Below, in pieces: positions 1-11,479 of a DNA stretch of 64,000 nt. Source of the DNA: Cristatella mucedo (taxonomy: Eukaryota > Bryozoa > Phylactolaemata > Cristatellidae); NCBI GenBank assembly GCA_009760855.2, contig WPIO01000082.1, positions 1,029,001 through 1,093,000 on the forward strand, read 5' to 3'. A program made the position numbers and the translations under genes. Under the pieces are notes generated by a model that searched no databases, had not been told where the DNA came from, and was given only the letters and a program-made list of their open reading frames with translations. The first letter of the stretch is position 1. Every line of letters begins with the position of its first letter.

Positions 1-364
1 TACTATCAGTCACTTTAAAAATAAGCTACTAAATTTAGTCTCTCCTCATGCACATTTTTATACCGTTCTTTATAGCTGTGTTCAAAGACCAGGAAATCCT
101 GGCAGAAGCCTGTTCCTTGCTTATCTGATTTAAAAAACTGTGTTCTCCTTAAATTGTCACATTAGTATGGGGATATAAACTTTGAAGTTCATCCTACTCA
201 TTTTGCCGTGCGCCCTTTAAATAGTCTCAAGTAGCTCTTACATAGTTTTCTGCATTGTGATATTCCAGGAAGTGCCAAGCTCGTTCAAAGTAGCTGCTTC
301 AATGCACTTTCTTCTAATGAGCTGTTGGAGAATTCATTGCACTTAACGATCTTCTATTTCCTGT
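1..364. other. No gene seen
   Basis: AT-rich sequence without a long open frame, a recognisable exon or a repeat that I can match elsewhere in the window. It lies just left of the first protein-family relic. Confidence 0.4.
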
Positions 365-960
365 AGCCCTATAAAGACACCCATTTGACCTTTGCCTCAG
401 GCAGCTTGGGGAAGAAGTTTTGGAGGCTCGTGAAGGCTGCCGACTCGTTTTCTAGAGCTGTGACAAATTGTTTCATGAGACCAACTTGATGTACAGTGAT
501 GGTGTCAGTACTTTCCAGGGGTTGACCGAATGGCTTCCTCTAGACATCGTTGCTCTCCAAAGAAAACACCCTCTGCTCTGGCCAGTTCCACCTTTGGTAG
601 TGTGCATGGGTGTCCTGCTCTCTCAAAGGCAGATATAGTAGGGAAACTTGGTACAATCGCCCTGAAGATCCATTGGGAATGCCATCGTTTTGATGGATAC
701 TCTGACCCCTTAGCCGAACTCATCGCTTTTAAAGGCGTCCAGCAGAGTCTTTATGCTGCTGCAATCGTCTTTGAGGTGCACTGAATGAGCCAGAAGAAGG
801 GAATGGTTCTTGTTCTCACTGCGAAGCAGCAAGGCTAGGAAGCTCCCAGATGAGCTGCTGATGAAGGGGTGCACTCAGTCTGTCACCAGCGATTATTATT
901 GCAACGAGCAGACTAGTGACATTGTGGCAGATCCAGAACCCATCTTGATGGGATAAGAAA
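365..960 (-). pseudogene. Relic of a dispersed invertebrate protein family, copy 1
   Basis: Read on the minus strand in shifting frames, this stretch gives pieces of a multi-copy uncharacterised protein family that I recognise from Hydra, aphid and other invertebrate genomes. Visible pieces are HSVHLKDDCSSIKTLLDAF (near 775-720), a frame-shifted WHSQWIFRAIVPSF segment, and GLMKQFVTALENESAAF (near 465-415), followed by a stop. The same order of motifs occurs in a second copy at 21885-22740. Several frameshifts and stops show it is dead. The family's function is unknown to me; its high copy number and scattered location suggest transposition, but no terminal repeats are visible. An alternative is a retrocopied or duplicated host gene. 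Confidence 0.6.
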
Positions 961-1744
961 AACTGGTGACCTCTGTTCTGATATTCGACTTACTCACTGT
1001 CATCTAACAAGGTCCTCTGCTTCAGCCTAGAATCAAAAGCCCGACATCTGACTTAGTGAAACTTGGAAGAGTCCACCATGCAGACGTAGCAGTTGCTGAA
1101 ATAACAAGTATGTTTGCACCAAATTGTTTTTATAGCAAACTTCATAGCTTATGGCAAACTTATAATTGTTTTTGTAGCAAACTTCATAGCCTATGGCAAA
1201 CTTATAGCTCCTTTTCCCTGTTCTTTACTTCTTGGAATAATACCGTAGCATTTTAACAATGAGCAAGCAAAATGATTTCAACCACGATTAGTTTATTTCT
1301 TGCTGACATTTTTATATCAGTTCATCTCTTGACCCATAGCTGTATCTGCAATATTCTGGAAAATAAGTAAATTTTAAATTTATGCCTCTGGTTACAAAAG
1401 CAAAAAGGGCCATTTCTATACTCTTTAGGCATCAGCAATTTGGAAATGGCACTTAATAACCAGGAAACACGATGAAATACAAAATTTCTTGCTTTGTTAT
1501 CCTCAGAAAATGTCAGATCAAGACGCCCTAGTTAACCCCGATCTGTGCACCACAGAAGCCTGCACTGAGCAGCATTTGTTTCAGCTGTCTTATGGTCTGT
1601 CCGGATTACTAAAACTGATTTCCATCAATTTGACATACTGCTATTTTCCGTATTATTATTAGGCTGAACGACCACGAATAGTTAAGGGCATTTTTTTGCA
1701 CGACAGGCAATAATGCGATTTATTACTGAACCCGCCATTTGTAG
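961..1744. repeat. Non-coding stretch with a 42-bp direct duplication at 1122-1205
   Basis: Two adjacent copies of a 42-bp unit (1122-1163 and 1164-1205) built on GCAAACTTCATAGC and TATGGCAAACTTAT differ at a few positions. The rest of the stretch is AT-rich and shows no supported gene. Confidence 0.6.
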
Positions 1745-1854
1745 GATACGAAGGGGCCGGTGGAATTGCTTTGACACTTCGCCTGATCACAGATCATCGG
1801 CGCTTCCTACCCAAGGAGCACCTCATCAGGATGTACCACAGAGTGGGCGTGTAC
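1745..1854 (+). CDS. Candidate internal exon, unknown protein
   Basis: An acceptor (CCATTTGTAG) precedes a 110-nt open stretch that ends at a good donor (TAC before GTAAGA). The frame that begins with a split codon (2 nt) runs 36 full codons, starting YEGAGGIALTLRLITDHRRF, and ends in phase 0. Codon use looks coding, with many C or G third positions compared with the AT-rich flanks. It joins in phase to the candidate terminal exon at 2028-2168. I do not recognise the family; no catalytic motif is evident. It could be a chance open stretch. Confidence 0.33.
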
Positions 1855-2027
1855 GTAAGAGACCTTAAACGTTACAAAAACTATCTATGAATATCTGCAT
1901 ATGCTGTCTCTGCTGGTACAAATCTTTCACTGTCTCTGGTAATGCCGTGACAAGGTAGGCCTTAATTAATGTGCTGAGTGTTTTATTATTGGCGGGTATG
2001 CTTAGTCGTCCATGTCTGTTCTTTCAG

Positions 2028-2168
2028 GCTCCATCTAACGGTGTGTCTGAAGCTGATGATCTATTACTTAATGGAAAGCAAGGAGATGCAAACGGTATGC
2101 ATCGTCTGCCGCAGTGTAACAACTCTGGCACCGCTATCTATATTCCGAACCAGGCCGATGCACACTAA
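2028..2168 (+). CDS. Candidate terminal exon, unknown protein
   Basis: A strong polypyrimidine acceptor (CTGTTCTTTCAG) leads into 46 codons in phase 0 followed by TAA (2166-2168). The frame starts APSNGVSEADDLLLNGKQGD and matches the phase left by the exon ending at 1854, which is why this frame was chosen over an overlapping one. No polyadenylation signal is obvious close by. The product is not recognised, and upstream exons would have to lie left of the window or in the AT-rich stretch before 1745. Confidence 0.33.
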   Translation, partial: APSNGVSEADDLLLNGKQGDANGMHRLPQCNNSGTAIYIPNQADAH

Positions 2169-4352
2169 GCTGCTGTGGCATACTAGACACTTGTTGGAAA
2201 CGGCCAAACCGACCACTTGCTGATATGGATAGAACTGCTCAGCATAGTTTTGTCGTCAATGGCTAGACGCCTGTTGCGTTTGGTTTGCTGCCGGCCTTCT
2301 CCCAACAGTACTTACATCTAGAAGGTCTCCTGACCTTTCACCCTTCTTTCTCCTATCTGTTTGCCTCTAACTCACTGATTCTGTCATTCTGTACCTTCAT
2401 CCACAGTCTCTCTACATTTTTTTCTACGTCCTTACAATTCGCCTCGGTGTTTGTCTCATGCTGACGACGCTAGGTTTGTGACAGGATGCCTTTGATAGGA
2501 TGGCCCGTCTTAGGCATTGACGCACCGGACGTGTCTTTTTCTCCAAGTGCCTAGGCTATTGTTAATATGATGGGTGAATGAAGCTCGAACTGAAGGAGCC
2601 TAAACTACAGGCACTGAAAACAGCAACAGCAGGATCTTCATATGCCATGCATTGTGGCCACAGGTCACACATCGCACCGTGGCCATTCTTTGCACGACCT
2701 AGACCTTCATGCAAGGCCACTGACAGCATCCATTAGCGTATGGCGAGCCGTTTTGTTTTCTCTAGCTGTCGCCTAATCGGTTACATCTGTACTGAGTGTG
2801 CTGTACACATTTTGTGTCAATCTGCCCATAGCGGTAGCACTTGAGCCACTGTCAATGCAGGCCATCAATAAGCGTGCATTCCGCATTCAGTGTTCGCCTG
2901 TTAACTAATTCTCGAGTGGCGATCCCGAGATCGTTAACCAGCAACATGGTTGCCAGTCACTTACAGCACAGCCGCCAGTTCCTCAGAGCGCATGTACATC
3001 CGACTAAACTGTGCTGGTATGCATGACATAGCCAATAGCTGCCTGACAGGTCTTGGTGTTGCTTGAGTACTCAAGACGTCGGCGGGCCTTGCCGAGCAAG
3101 CTCAGATCCATCACGACAAATAAGCCCTGCTCAGGCTGTTCGAAGCCAGAATATTGTCGCCGCCTGTCATCGATTGCCTCAGAGCTTACCTCAGCCTAGT
3201 GCCCCCAAGTTAAAACTCTACTGATTTTTTCTGCCTCACACCTGTTAAAATCTCTTTCCCTACTCTGTGATGCTGTTACATATATTGCTATTAGCCATTA
3301 ATCATTGGCCGCAGCCGCCCGGTTTGCTTCTACTGTTGCTGCTGCTGTGCTGCCGAGGCCGCTCACCGACCGTGGCCAGTCGTACTGCAAGCACTGTGCT
3401 TACCGTTTGTCCCGGCACGGTTACGGTCATATCAAAGGGACCTGCTGCACTCGCTTGTATTCTGTCTTCATGGCTGTTGCTCGACAATCTGTGGGTTGGT
3501 GCACTGCACTGACTCTGACACTGCTGCTGGCCGTGTAGTTGTTCCAAGGCGGTTAACCGTACCACTTGTTGTGTGATGCTTCTAGGAAGCGACTTTTGAG
3601 CCCACGATTTATGTCACGTGCATGCTGAAGGCTATCTTGTGAGGTGCTTTGCATCCCATTGTGCTCTGTACTGTCTGCGGGTGTGATACTAGACCTAGGA
3701 GGCAGCTTGATATTAAAGTATCTGTGTTTTACGAGGTCTGTTATTTAGTGAGTGACAACTACTGTGAGTGGCACTGATAATGCTACGAACGCTATCTAGC
3801 AGATCCTGAACGCGAGCTCTTTGCCACAATCGCAGTGGATGTAATGGTGCTAGTCTCTGCCCGAATTTATAGTAGTGAAGGTCTCGCCTCGAAGCACGCC
3901 TAACACTCCTTTCAGGCTGCTGGTATGGCGACTAGAGTCGAGGACACGGCCTTAATGTAGAACGCGGGTACGTTAGTAACTAGCCAATGTCCTTAACGTA
4001 AACGGCGTATTCCAAAGGTACAGAAGGCTGCATGTGCCATACTCCAGCCACAGTGTGCAGTTCACTAGTTCAAAGCCAAAAGTACAACTATCCTATGAAA
4101 TACGATTTTTATCCAAATAAACCCATTCCTATCCTGTGTTTTCTGGACACCCAAGGGACTCATGGTTGGGTTTTTGTGCTCCTTGAAAGTAATTGTTTTA
4201 GCTTACACGTTTACTATATGTTGACATAACTTTTTTGTATACATCAGATGTTATGTAAGCATTTTCGACTTCTGAAGAAAACCGAAAAATCTAGGCTCGA
4301 ACGGGATGGTGCTTTATAGGATGAGAGAACATACGATCGTCATCGTCGTTAG
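2169..4352. other. Base-balanced region without a recognised gene
   Basis: From about 2200 to 4050 the sequence is clearly less AT-rich than its flanks and contains short overlapping frames on both strands. The longest are about 80 codons near 3267-3565, with Cys- and Leu-rich translations. None shows a domain, splice structure or similarity that I can defend. It may be an old, decayed mobile element. Confidence 0.4.
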
Positions 4353-4515
4353 GTTTTGACTTGTAGAATGTTTTCCTATCGTAAGTAATTATGAGTTATT
4401 TTAAGAAAAAAAATCATTCAATAGAACTTGTGGTGGGTTTAGCTGTAGAATGCTTACCTGTTGCAAGTAATTAATGAATAATTTCAGAAAAATTACTCAT
4501 AACTTTTTTTGCGAT
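4353..4515. repeat. Two tandem copies of an ~82-bp AT-rich unit
   Basis: The block starting TGTAGAATG at 4362 recurs at 4444, with shared stretches CAAGTAATTA-like and a following A-rich run. The copies have diverged substantially. No coding content. Confidence 0.5.
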
Positions 4516-5154
4516 TTTAATTGAAAATCATGTTACGATAGCTATAACAAATCACCCAAAACTGAACTTTTTGTATGTACCTTTCAATAGACAGTCTCTT
4601 TTAATGGCATTTCGCAAGTTTTTATGCATGATAGGTAACATCAACAAGTTTTAAAGAAGTTATTTTGTAAGCAATGTCTTGAATGGAAGTAGCCTTTTGA
4701 GTTTGAATTTATTGGCTTTGGAAAAATTTTAATCCCAGTTAATAGTGCTTCTCTGACGAATGTAATAAAGGGCTACTATCAAGCCTTAAACCTATCGGAA
4801 ACCATGTCTCAAAATCATGAGAGTCAGCCAGGAATGGAATAAGCATATCCAAAGACACGCCTCAAGGTCAACTCTCAGAATGAGTCAGTGTGGTTTGGAA
4901 CGCAGGAAGAAAATTGAAGCTGCACTTTTATCAATTGAAGGCATCTATTCCGCAAATGTTAGCATTCTTTCTAATATTCCGATGAAAGTAATGGAAAAAA
5001 TAGCAGCTATAGCATTTCCGTTCATCCGGTAACTGGATTCTTTCAGTGCATCCAGCTGCCGGTTTTCATCTGTTATATGCATTAGTGACGTAGATCTTGC
5101 CAAAGACATCCCCAAGTGCTTGATGGGAAGCCAGCAAAGGTCGGCGAAAATCGG
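4516..5154. other. AT-rich, no gene seen
   Basis: A 71-codon open frame on the plus strand (4817-5032) has no recognisable domain and no supporting splice or promoter signals. Nothing else was seen. Confidence 0.4.
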
Positions 5155-5485
5155 CTAGTGCTTAGAACCGAATCTCTTTCTAGGCACTTTACAGATGCTG
5201 TATATAGAAAGCATAACCAAATGATTAGTGGTAACGTCCCCAAGCAGCATGCATAGTGTAAACAGGTACATGCTCACGAAGGACAAATCATCAAGTGCTG
5301 TAATATACAAATGCGTTTTAAGCTTCTTTTTAAATATCGTCATGTCAGGGGACGTCGTGACCTGCTTCGGTAGAGTTCCAGGCATAGGAATTAAAGGCGC
5401 GGTTGCAGTGGTTTTGAGGTTCGTACGAGGTTGTTGCATATTAGCATCCGTAGAAGATCGCCTAAAAGGCCTAGCTCCACTTCAA
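5155..5485 (-). mobile_element. LINE-A 3' fragment
   Basis: The left end carries the family terminal block (minus-strand form of AATCTCTTTCTAGGCACTTTACA), then the 3' UTR and the C-terminal coding end of the reverse-transcriptase ORF. The minus-strand translation contains NLKTTATAPLIPMPGTLPKQ and [10 protein letters not shown], the family's C-terminal motif. It is truncated at its 5' end near 5485. Other copies in the window show the same order of blocks. Confidence 0.75.
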
Positions 5486-5489
5486 GAAT

Positions 5490-6175
5490 TATAGCGACAT
5501 CACTTTGGCTGACCAGCTTTTTGACGCTAGCTGGATGGGCTATTACACTCTTTGTTTAGCAGGCTGCCAAAACTAAACCGCTAATTCTCTACCCCGTACA
5601 GGCGTACAGTCCTCGCTGTGACTGCTTGACAGAGTCTTAAGAGTTGAGAAGTGCACGCTTCCGTCGTAGCTCGGTCTCATGGATGGACCCCTATTTACTT
5701 GCCTATTCGGCTCGGGCCCCGGTGGTTGGAAAGAGACTCCTGGATCTAGGAGTGGCTTCGGTTCGCTTCCAGAAGCCTCGTCGAAGCGATGTCGCGCTTG
5801 GTGAGTCAGACGCAGCCTCTGGCTTCGAAGTTAGTGACTTTGACTCCGAAGGAGAGAAAACATGCTCTCCAGCACCACTTTCGTCATTGCGGCTCTGCCC
5901 AAGCCCCTCCACATGGGAGGAGGGACTTGGGCAGGAGGAAAAGAAAGGAGCCAGACCCTGATGGAGGCAGCCAATCAGTCGCACAGGAAAGTAGACTGGG
6001 CGTGTCTTACTTGAGCTTACTAACGCGTGGCTTGGATGAGGGCTCGATGCAGTGCGTAGGAACTAAGGCTGGCCATAGGCGGCAAGGTAGCAACGCTGTC
6101 CTTAATTTGGACTCCGGCACGAGACAGTGCCAGCCTCAAGCATCCTCATGACTTTGACAATAGACGGTTACAGAA
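5490..6175. other. GC-rich block with a 40-nt hairpin
   Basis: This block is GC-rich against AT-rich flanks. It contains a plus-strand open frame of about 105 codons (5644-5961), an inverted repeat at 5895-5934 (16-bp arms, 15 matched, 8-nt loop) and a CCAAT-like motif near 5971. It ends near a GGTTACA at 6166-6172, a sequence also seen at the end of the LTR at 27601, so it might be part of an LTR. No matching 5' end or target-site duplication was found. The open frame has no recognisable domain. Confidence 0.4.
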
Positions 6176-6439
6176 TGACAGTCAGCAATACAAATTTTCA
6201 CTAAATTTTTTTGAGTTTTTGTATCGGCACCCACAATTACATGCCATCGCAGAAACCTAATGTCTCTTGGTTGTTGTCCGCTGTTAATTGCAGACTTGAA
6301 CACTTTGCCCTTCTACTTGACCCTCTTCCCAACCTTCCATCTTTGATGCAATCCTAAAATACGATGCGAGACACTGGTTGATTTTGATGCATCTCTTGAC
6401 TAAATGTCAGGTCCGTTACCACTGAGACGTCATTCTTTG

Positions 6440-7115
6440 CGTTGAACGAATGTAAGACTAAACATAGGTTTGAGAAGTCCACAAAAATCGGAACTCACTG
6501 ACTAACTCTGGAGGATTATTGTAGATCGTAATAGCGTATTTAAGCTATGGCTAAGTTCCACTTTACAGAGAAGTTGGGCAACAGAAACAAGTATACTGCC
6601 GAGTGATCCCAGTGATGACTTAACTGCGAATTTCTCCAAATGCTTCGTAGGTAAGAGAGAATGGATTAGAAAATTCATTCACTCACTGCGTTACAACTGC
6701 ATTGCAACCACCACACTGCTCTTCTCTCTCCTTTAAGCCTGTCGCTATTGAGCTCATCACTAAATTCTTCTCCAAGTCTAAAAAAGTCACTAACCATCTA
6801 GCGCCTATTCAAATTATTCTGTTCTATAACGAATATTGTAAATGTTCCCAATTTACCGATGTAGTCCGGTCCCCTCTGAAGACAACAGCTGTTGAGCTAC
6901 TTATTATTAGCCCACGCTCGATCACGAGAACCTCTGTAACTTCTGTTCTATATCACTTCTGCTTATCTTTAACAAGACACTTCAAGAGTGGTGACCCGAC
7001 AGGTAGATGATGATTAAATCAGTGTGATGGATCATTCCAGCAAGTTCCAGTCAGAATTTAGAGATAACTGTTCAACAGAAACTGCTCTTCTGAGAGTTTA
7101 AAACTACATGAACAA
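6440..7115 (+). mobile_element. Decayed LINE reverse transcriptase, 5' part
   Basis: Read in shifting plus frames, this encodes the linker and the start of a CR1/Jockey-like reverse transcriptase. The open piece at 6702-7010 corresponds to the region before the fingers; it is followed by a relic of the F-Q-S-x-F-R and S-T-E-T-A-L-L-R-V motif near 7040-7105. Many frameshifts are present. The element continues at 7571 after an inverted LINE-A insertion. Confidence 0.6.
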
Positions 7116-7117
7116 TG

Positions 7118-7570
7118 ATGGGAATAATAACAATAATAAGAGATTTTTTATAGCGCCTATGGATGTTTTTTCTCTATCCCTATGCAGTTTACATTTCATG
7201 TAAGGCAAGCACGTCAATACAGTTAGTGATAGCACGGGCAGAGTCAGCACGCTAAAGCCTACACAGGACGACTCACAAAGACCCAACACAAACTTTGAGA
7301 AACAGGTGCAAGTTGTGCTTAATTTAAATGCCGCCAGGGGATGTCTTGACGTCATTCATGAGTGAGCTCCAGGCTTTGGGAGCACACAAGCGAAAGGCAC
7401 GGTCTCCAAATGATTTGAGGTTGATTTAGAGCACAGCTTAACTACTCGAGTCTGAAAAACGGCTGGCGCGATGTGTGGCCGGATAGGGAAGTAGCTGGAT
7501 AAAGGTAAGCTGGATAAAGAAAATGAAGGGACCTAAAACTGAGAGACAAAACCTTGATGTCGATACGCTT
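7118..7570 (-). mobile_element. LINE-A 3' fragment inserted in another LINE
   Basis: It begins with an AATAATAA tail and the family terminal block in minus orientation. The 3' UTR and the C-terminal coding region follow (the GGGATGT...GACGTCATTCATGAGTGAG block and the AGAGACAAAACCTTGATGTCGAT block shared with copies at 33.4, 45.8 and 60.6 kb). It splits a plus-strand reverse-transcriptase relic into two halves. Confidence 0.7.
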
Positions 7571-8450
7571 GTGATCAGGGTAGAGCCTCTCTGCTAGTTC
7601 TCCCAGATCTCTCGCCAGTAATTGACATGATTGCCATCATTAGTGGAGCGCCTCTCCAGGTGCTCAGGTATCACTGGCGCGCTACTAGCCTGGGGTCAGG
7701 TCCTAACAAAATGAGAGATTCTAGGCTGTAGATGTAAGCAGCAGTCATTCAATCTAAGGATAATTTAAATGATGGGGTACCCCAGGATTCGTCACTGGGC
7801 CGAATTTTGTCACTATATGTACTCTTCCTCCGGTCGCTACCATCACTAACGCAATCTCGGCTTTCATTTCAATATTGGTGACACTATCCTCGGGCCATTA
7901 TTCTGCTCTCTCAGCTCCCAACTCATATAATTCCCTTGTAAGATGTGTTAACGGCATTCGTTCTCGGATAGCCACTTACTTACCGCAGCTTAGAGATGAC
8001 GAGATCAACCTTAGGTAATGGGCAAGCCTACTTTTACCATCAAGTTGGAAACGCCACTCACAAGATATGTTCCTCAATCGTCACTCTACTGATGAACTTC
8101 CCGTAGTTTGGGCGAGCTGTTCCGGAAAAAATGTCACTGGGTCACTGGGAATTGCTTTCACCGTCAAGTTCGTCTTACTTTCATCTGAGGAACATTGCCG
8201 AAATCAGATCCCGCTGAGACTAGATATGAAAGCCAAACTAGCTCGTGCTTTTGGGACATCGGGCCACGGGTTAATGAGCTTCACTGGCTCCCTAGAAAGC
8301 ATCGAAAGTGACTCGTGATCGCCTTTATGTTGCCTGCAGGTTGCTTTGCTCGCTCGCATCAAACCTATCAATCCCACCTCTTTGCTCTCCTGTGCGTTGT
8401 CGCTCCATCTGCTCCTTGGCGTCTAGGCTTCACTGATATCAGTGCATGAT
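7571..8450 (+). mobile_element. Decayed LINE reverse transcriptase, 3' part
   Basis: This continues the element at 6440-7115. Recognisable pieces are a GVPQDSSLG-like motif (near 7775), VMGKPTF (near 8020), and a degenerate ELHWLP-type stretch near 8275-8300, all in the order of the LINE-A ORF. It is heavily frameshifted and no intact catalytic motif is visible. The 3' terminal block was not found. Confidence 0.55.
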
Positions 8451-9027
8451 TTAGTTAGCATGGGTAATCGGTGGCCCCGTTTGACTTCTTGCTTGCTTTT
8501 TCATGCTGGTCTAAGAATGGCTTGTGTGTGCATTCGCAGGTTTTTGAATCATGATCTCTTTGCTTATCGTTACATCTTGGTTATTACAATTCTTGCAGCG
8601 AGTTTGTAAAGCGACTGGAAAGAGATTAACTTATCTTACGATGCTATACAAGGACCAACAATCATCGTATTATTAATATCTATAACACGCACCAGGTAGA
8701 CGAAAAAATCCACATAAAGATAAAATTTCCTAAAACTAAAAAGTAAGCACATGCCATAAAAAACGAAATAATAATTATAATAATTAGCCCAATAAAAGCT
8801 CTTATTTGCCGTGTCTACCAAACTCTTTTATACTTTTCTAGTCAGATATTAAACGCCTAAACAATCTCAAGCTGCTGCCTTTTAAAGCCAGATGTTCATA
8901 TTCAGAATCGTCATCTATGGTTGCTTGTTAATGTCAATACTAGCGCTTTAGCCATCTTTAATCTCGGGCTTGCAATACTCTGACGACTCTTCAAAATTGC
9001 CCATTGACCTGTGACTGTTTTCATTAT
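8451..9027. other. AT-rich, no gene seen
   Basis: Low-complexity AT-rich DNA with a poly-A/ATA stretch near 8755-8790. No exon or known repeat could be supported. Confidence 0.4.
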
Positions 9028-9206
9028 TCAGCGGAACTCTTTACTCGCATTCCTTGAGGTCGTTTCTTGCTGCTCTAGCATGAAATCACTGGGAAGCAAA
9101 GTCAGCTGCGTATCTATCGTGTCTTTAAGCTTTAGCCCCGCCCCACGAAAGCTCGGCAGCAGTACCCGGTGACCGCGATGATCGGGACCGGAAACACATA
9201 CTGGAG
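9028..9206 (-). CDS. Candidate terminal exon, unknown protein
   Basis: On the minus strand a good acceptor (TTTTATTTCTCCAG, near 9220-9207) opens about 58 codons that end at a TGA at 9028-9030. The frame contains CVSGPDHRGHRVLLPSFRGA and later KLKDTIDTQLTLLPSDF. Codon use is less AT-biased than the flanks. It lies downstream of the LRRC72-like gene on the same strand but beyond that gene's stop and poly(A) signal, so it would belong to another gene. I recognise no family, and no upstream exon was found. Confidence 0.25.
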
Positions 9207-11245
9207 AAATAAAATTAGCATATACAGCTATTGAGGAGAAGTAATGCATGCAGTGGTTCCACAGGCTTTTCAGAATTGCACATCCAAGGTCTTGCTCCGG
9301 AAGGTGTGCCTCTTTTTTCATTAAACTGGTATAAATGGCTACTGAAGTGGCATGTTGTTGACACAAAGAATCACTGCCTGTTTCTTTTTAGGAAGAACTA
9401 GGACTTTTAAAAAATGGGATGATATTTTTAAAGTTCCTACATATTTGATTATTTGTAGACCTGCTTAAATAAGCTCTTCGAGTGGCGTGCTATCCGCACG
9501 CTGGTCTAAACTCTCTAAATAGGTGTTCTAATTTCTGTTTACGAGTGTCGGTAAACGCTTCCTAGTGGGCACCTTCTACAGGTAGCTAAAGGCTTTCCGG
9601 AAAATTTTAAGAGTTGAAGAGATAGCTAAAGTAAATATCTTTAATAGCAGTAAGAGTTTATAAAATAAGTTTTTTGATGGGCTAAAGAGCTTTTCTAAGC
9701 CGTTTTCAAAGTGAAGTCCGTTCGTACGCCACGCCCCAAGGATAATGTTTAGCCACCATGCCAGTAATCTTGGCTACATGCTTGGTCCAGTGGGAGGCTC
9801 TTATAAATAGAGCATATCGAGGTAGATTCCCTCAAAAGTTCGAACTGTGATGGCATTAATAAAGGCAAAAGCCACAAACCATCACAGATTACAAAGTTCT
9901 GGCCAGCTAAAACCGTGTGCCCTACATGTGTGGCCCGTGTAGTTTCGTTCGCTGGAGCGTACCTCACATTTGCTGGTTCAAATCGGGGTAATACATTTGA
10001 TATGAGATCACAGAGACTTCATTGATCACTAAATTAATCATAATTTTAAGCACTCGGACTATCCCCCTTTGATCCAGAAAAATGTGCCGAATCCACTGGC
10101 TTAGAACTCATGTCCGCCATCGGTTCCTAAGCCACGACCATAACTAAATAAAAACTCTGCTAGGCTTATGTTCACACAGCGGATAAAGTAGAACTTTGGC
10201 TTGAATAGGCAGTATTCAATAATATCATTCAATAATCTCATGATGCTACACCAGTAGATCCCATTACCTCTATGGTGGATGCCATGAGGCAAACTTTGCT
10301 TTCATCACCCTTTTGTCGTTCCTAATGAGCTTGTTACTATATGAACTGTTCTCACTTCAATAGCTGTGATTCCGTTGTTGTTGCTTGATTTCTTAATAAA
10401 GGCAGCTCAAGTTTCGGAATACACGTGTGCAGATAAAAGTCACTTCTTGGAGTATATAGCCAAGGAATTTATAGAAGCAGACACACTAAATTATATTATT
10501 CACTGCTCGTGTGCATACGTTTAAGAATAAGAGAAGAACTTACCTAGCGACGTCTTTCGAGGGTGTTCAAAAACGCAAAAGCTAGACGTCAAAGACCTTG
10601 CCATCATTATCGTAGGTCAATTGGCCATAATCAAGCGTTGACTATTGGGTAAATTCAAGTTGCTATTGAGTGACTCCGGTAGCTAGCAATGCTAATCACC
10701 CACGTGCGCCAATCAATGCTTGTGGCGGCGTCGTTTGCTGCAAGCTGCTACTAAGGTACCTGCGTAAGATGCGGCGAGGGATACCTGCGAGATAAATCAT
10801 GCACACAAAAGACACTGCGATTACCTATCTGATATTTGATGGGGACTGGGGATATTTGATTTTGCCAGGTCTGCTATCAATTGTGCATTCGTCAAAAGCT
10901 ACTGTTATGCTCTTTCTTTGATGGTTATGTGCAACGGTTTCAAGGATGCTCTGTAACTCTGGCTATTGAGAGTATGGGCTAGCCAAATATATTAACCAGT
11001 AATTGTAACTCTATACCTATACGTATGGTCAAGTGGCAGGTCTGATTCACCAGCGATCTCCTTTTTTAATGTCGGCCGCAGTTATATTTAATTCTGAGTG
11101 GGTACGTAAAATCACCCATCGAGCCTAAAGTTGCTGGTTGCTGGTATTCCTTAGAATTGTGCTTGTGGTGAATCCAAATAAGAGCGAGTACGGCGCTCTC
11201 GGTAAACCCAGCCTGAATTACGAAGTAATCAGTCTCTCATGCCAC
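9207..11245. other. Intergenic, no gene seen
   Basis: Short open frames only. A B-box-like GGTTCAAATC at about 9974-9983 hints at a decayed tRNA-like element, but the flanking sequence does not fold into a tRNA that I can defend. Confidence 0.4.
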
Positions 11246-11410
11246 GCAGGTTTGGCCCAGTGGCTAAGGTGTTCGCTTCAAACCAAGGTTAAGATGAATG
11301 CATTTGATTACCAAGGTCGTGGGCTCGAGCCCAGTAGCACATATGACACGCCTGAATAGAGATGAAGCTCTCTTACGGTGCCATGCAAGTGCTAGCTATA
11401 TTCATTAGAC
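11246..11410 (+). mobile_element. SINE1 (tRNA-derived), one copy
   Basis: The tRNA-like head has an A box (TTTGGCCCAGTGGCTAAGG) and a B box (GGGCTCGAGCC). The family 3' tail (GAGATGAAGCTCTCTTACGG) follows. A short duplication sits between the A and B boxes. Just downstream of the LRRC72-like stop codon, on the opposite strand. Confidence 0.75.
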
Positions 11411-11473
11411 TCTCAAAGTGAAGCTTAAAATGCTGTGAACAAGCAGCAGGTACTGGCTAAGGAAATCATATTC

Positions 11474-11479
11474 TTTATT
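11474..11479 (-). promoter_or_regulatory. Poly(A) signal AATAAA overlapping the LRRC72-like stop codon
   Basis: The minus strand reads AAATAAATAAAG across the stop. The hexamer begins on the last A of TAA, which would give a very short 3' UTR. Confidence 0.5.

Noticed and set aside
9960-9990. tRNA-like B box GGTTCAAATC
   Set aside because: The upstream sequence does not form acceptor and anticodon stems, and no SINE1 or SINE2 body follows.
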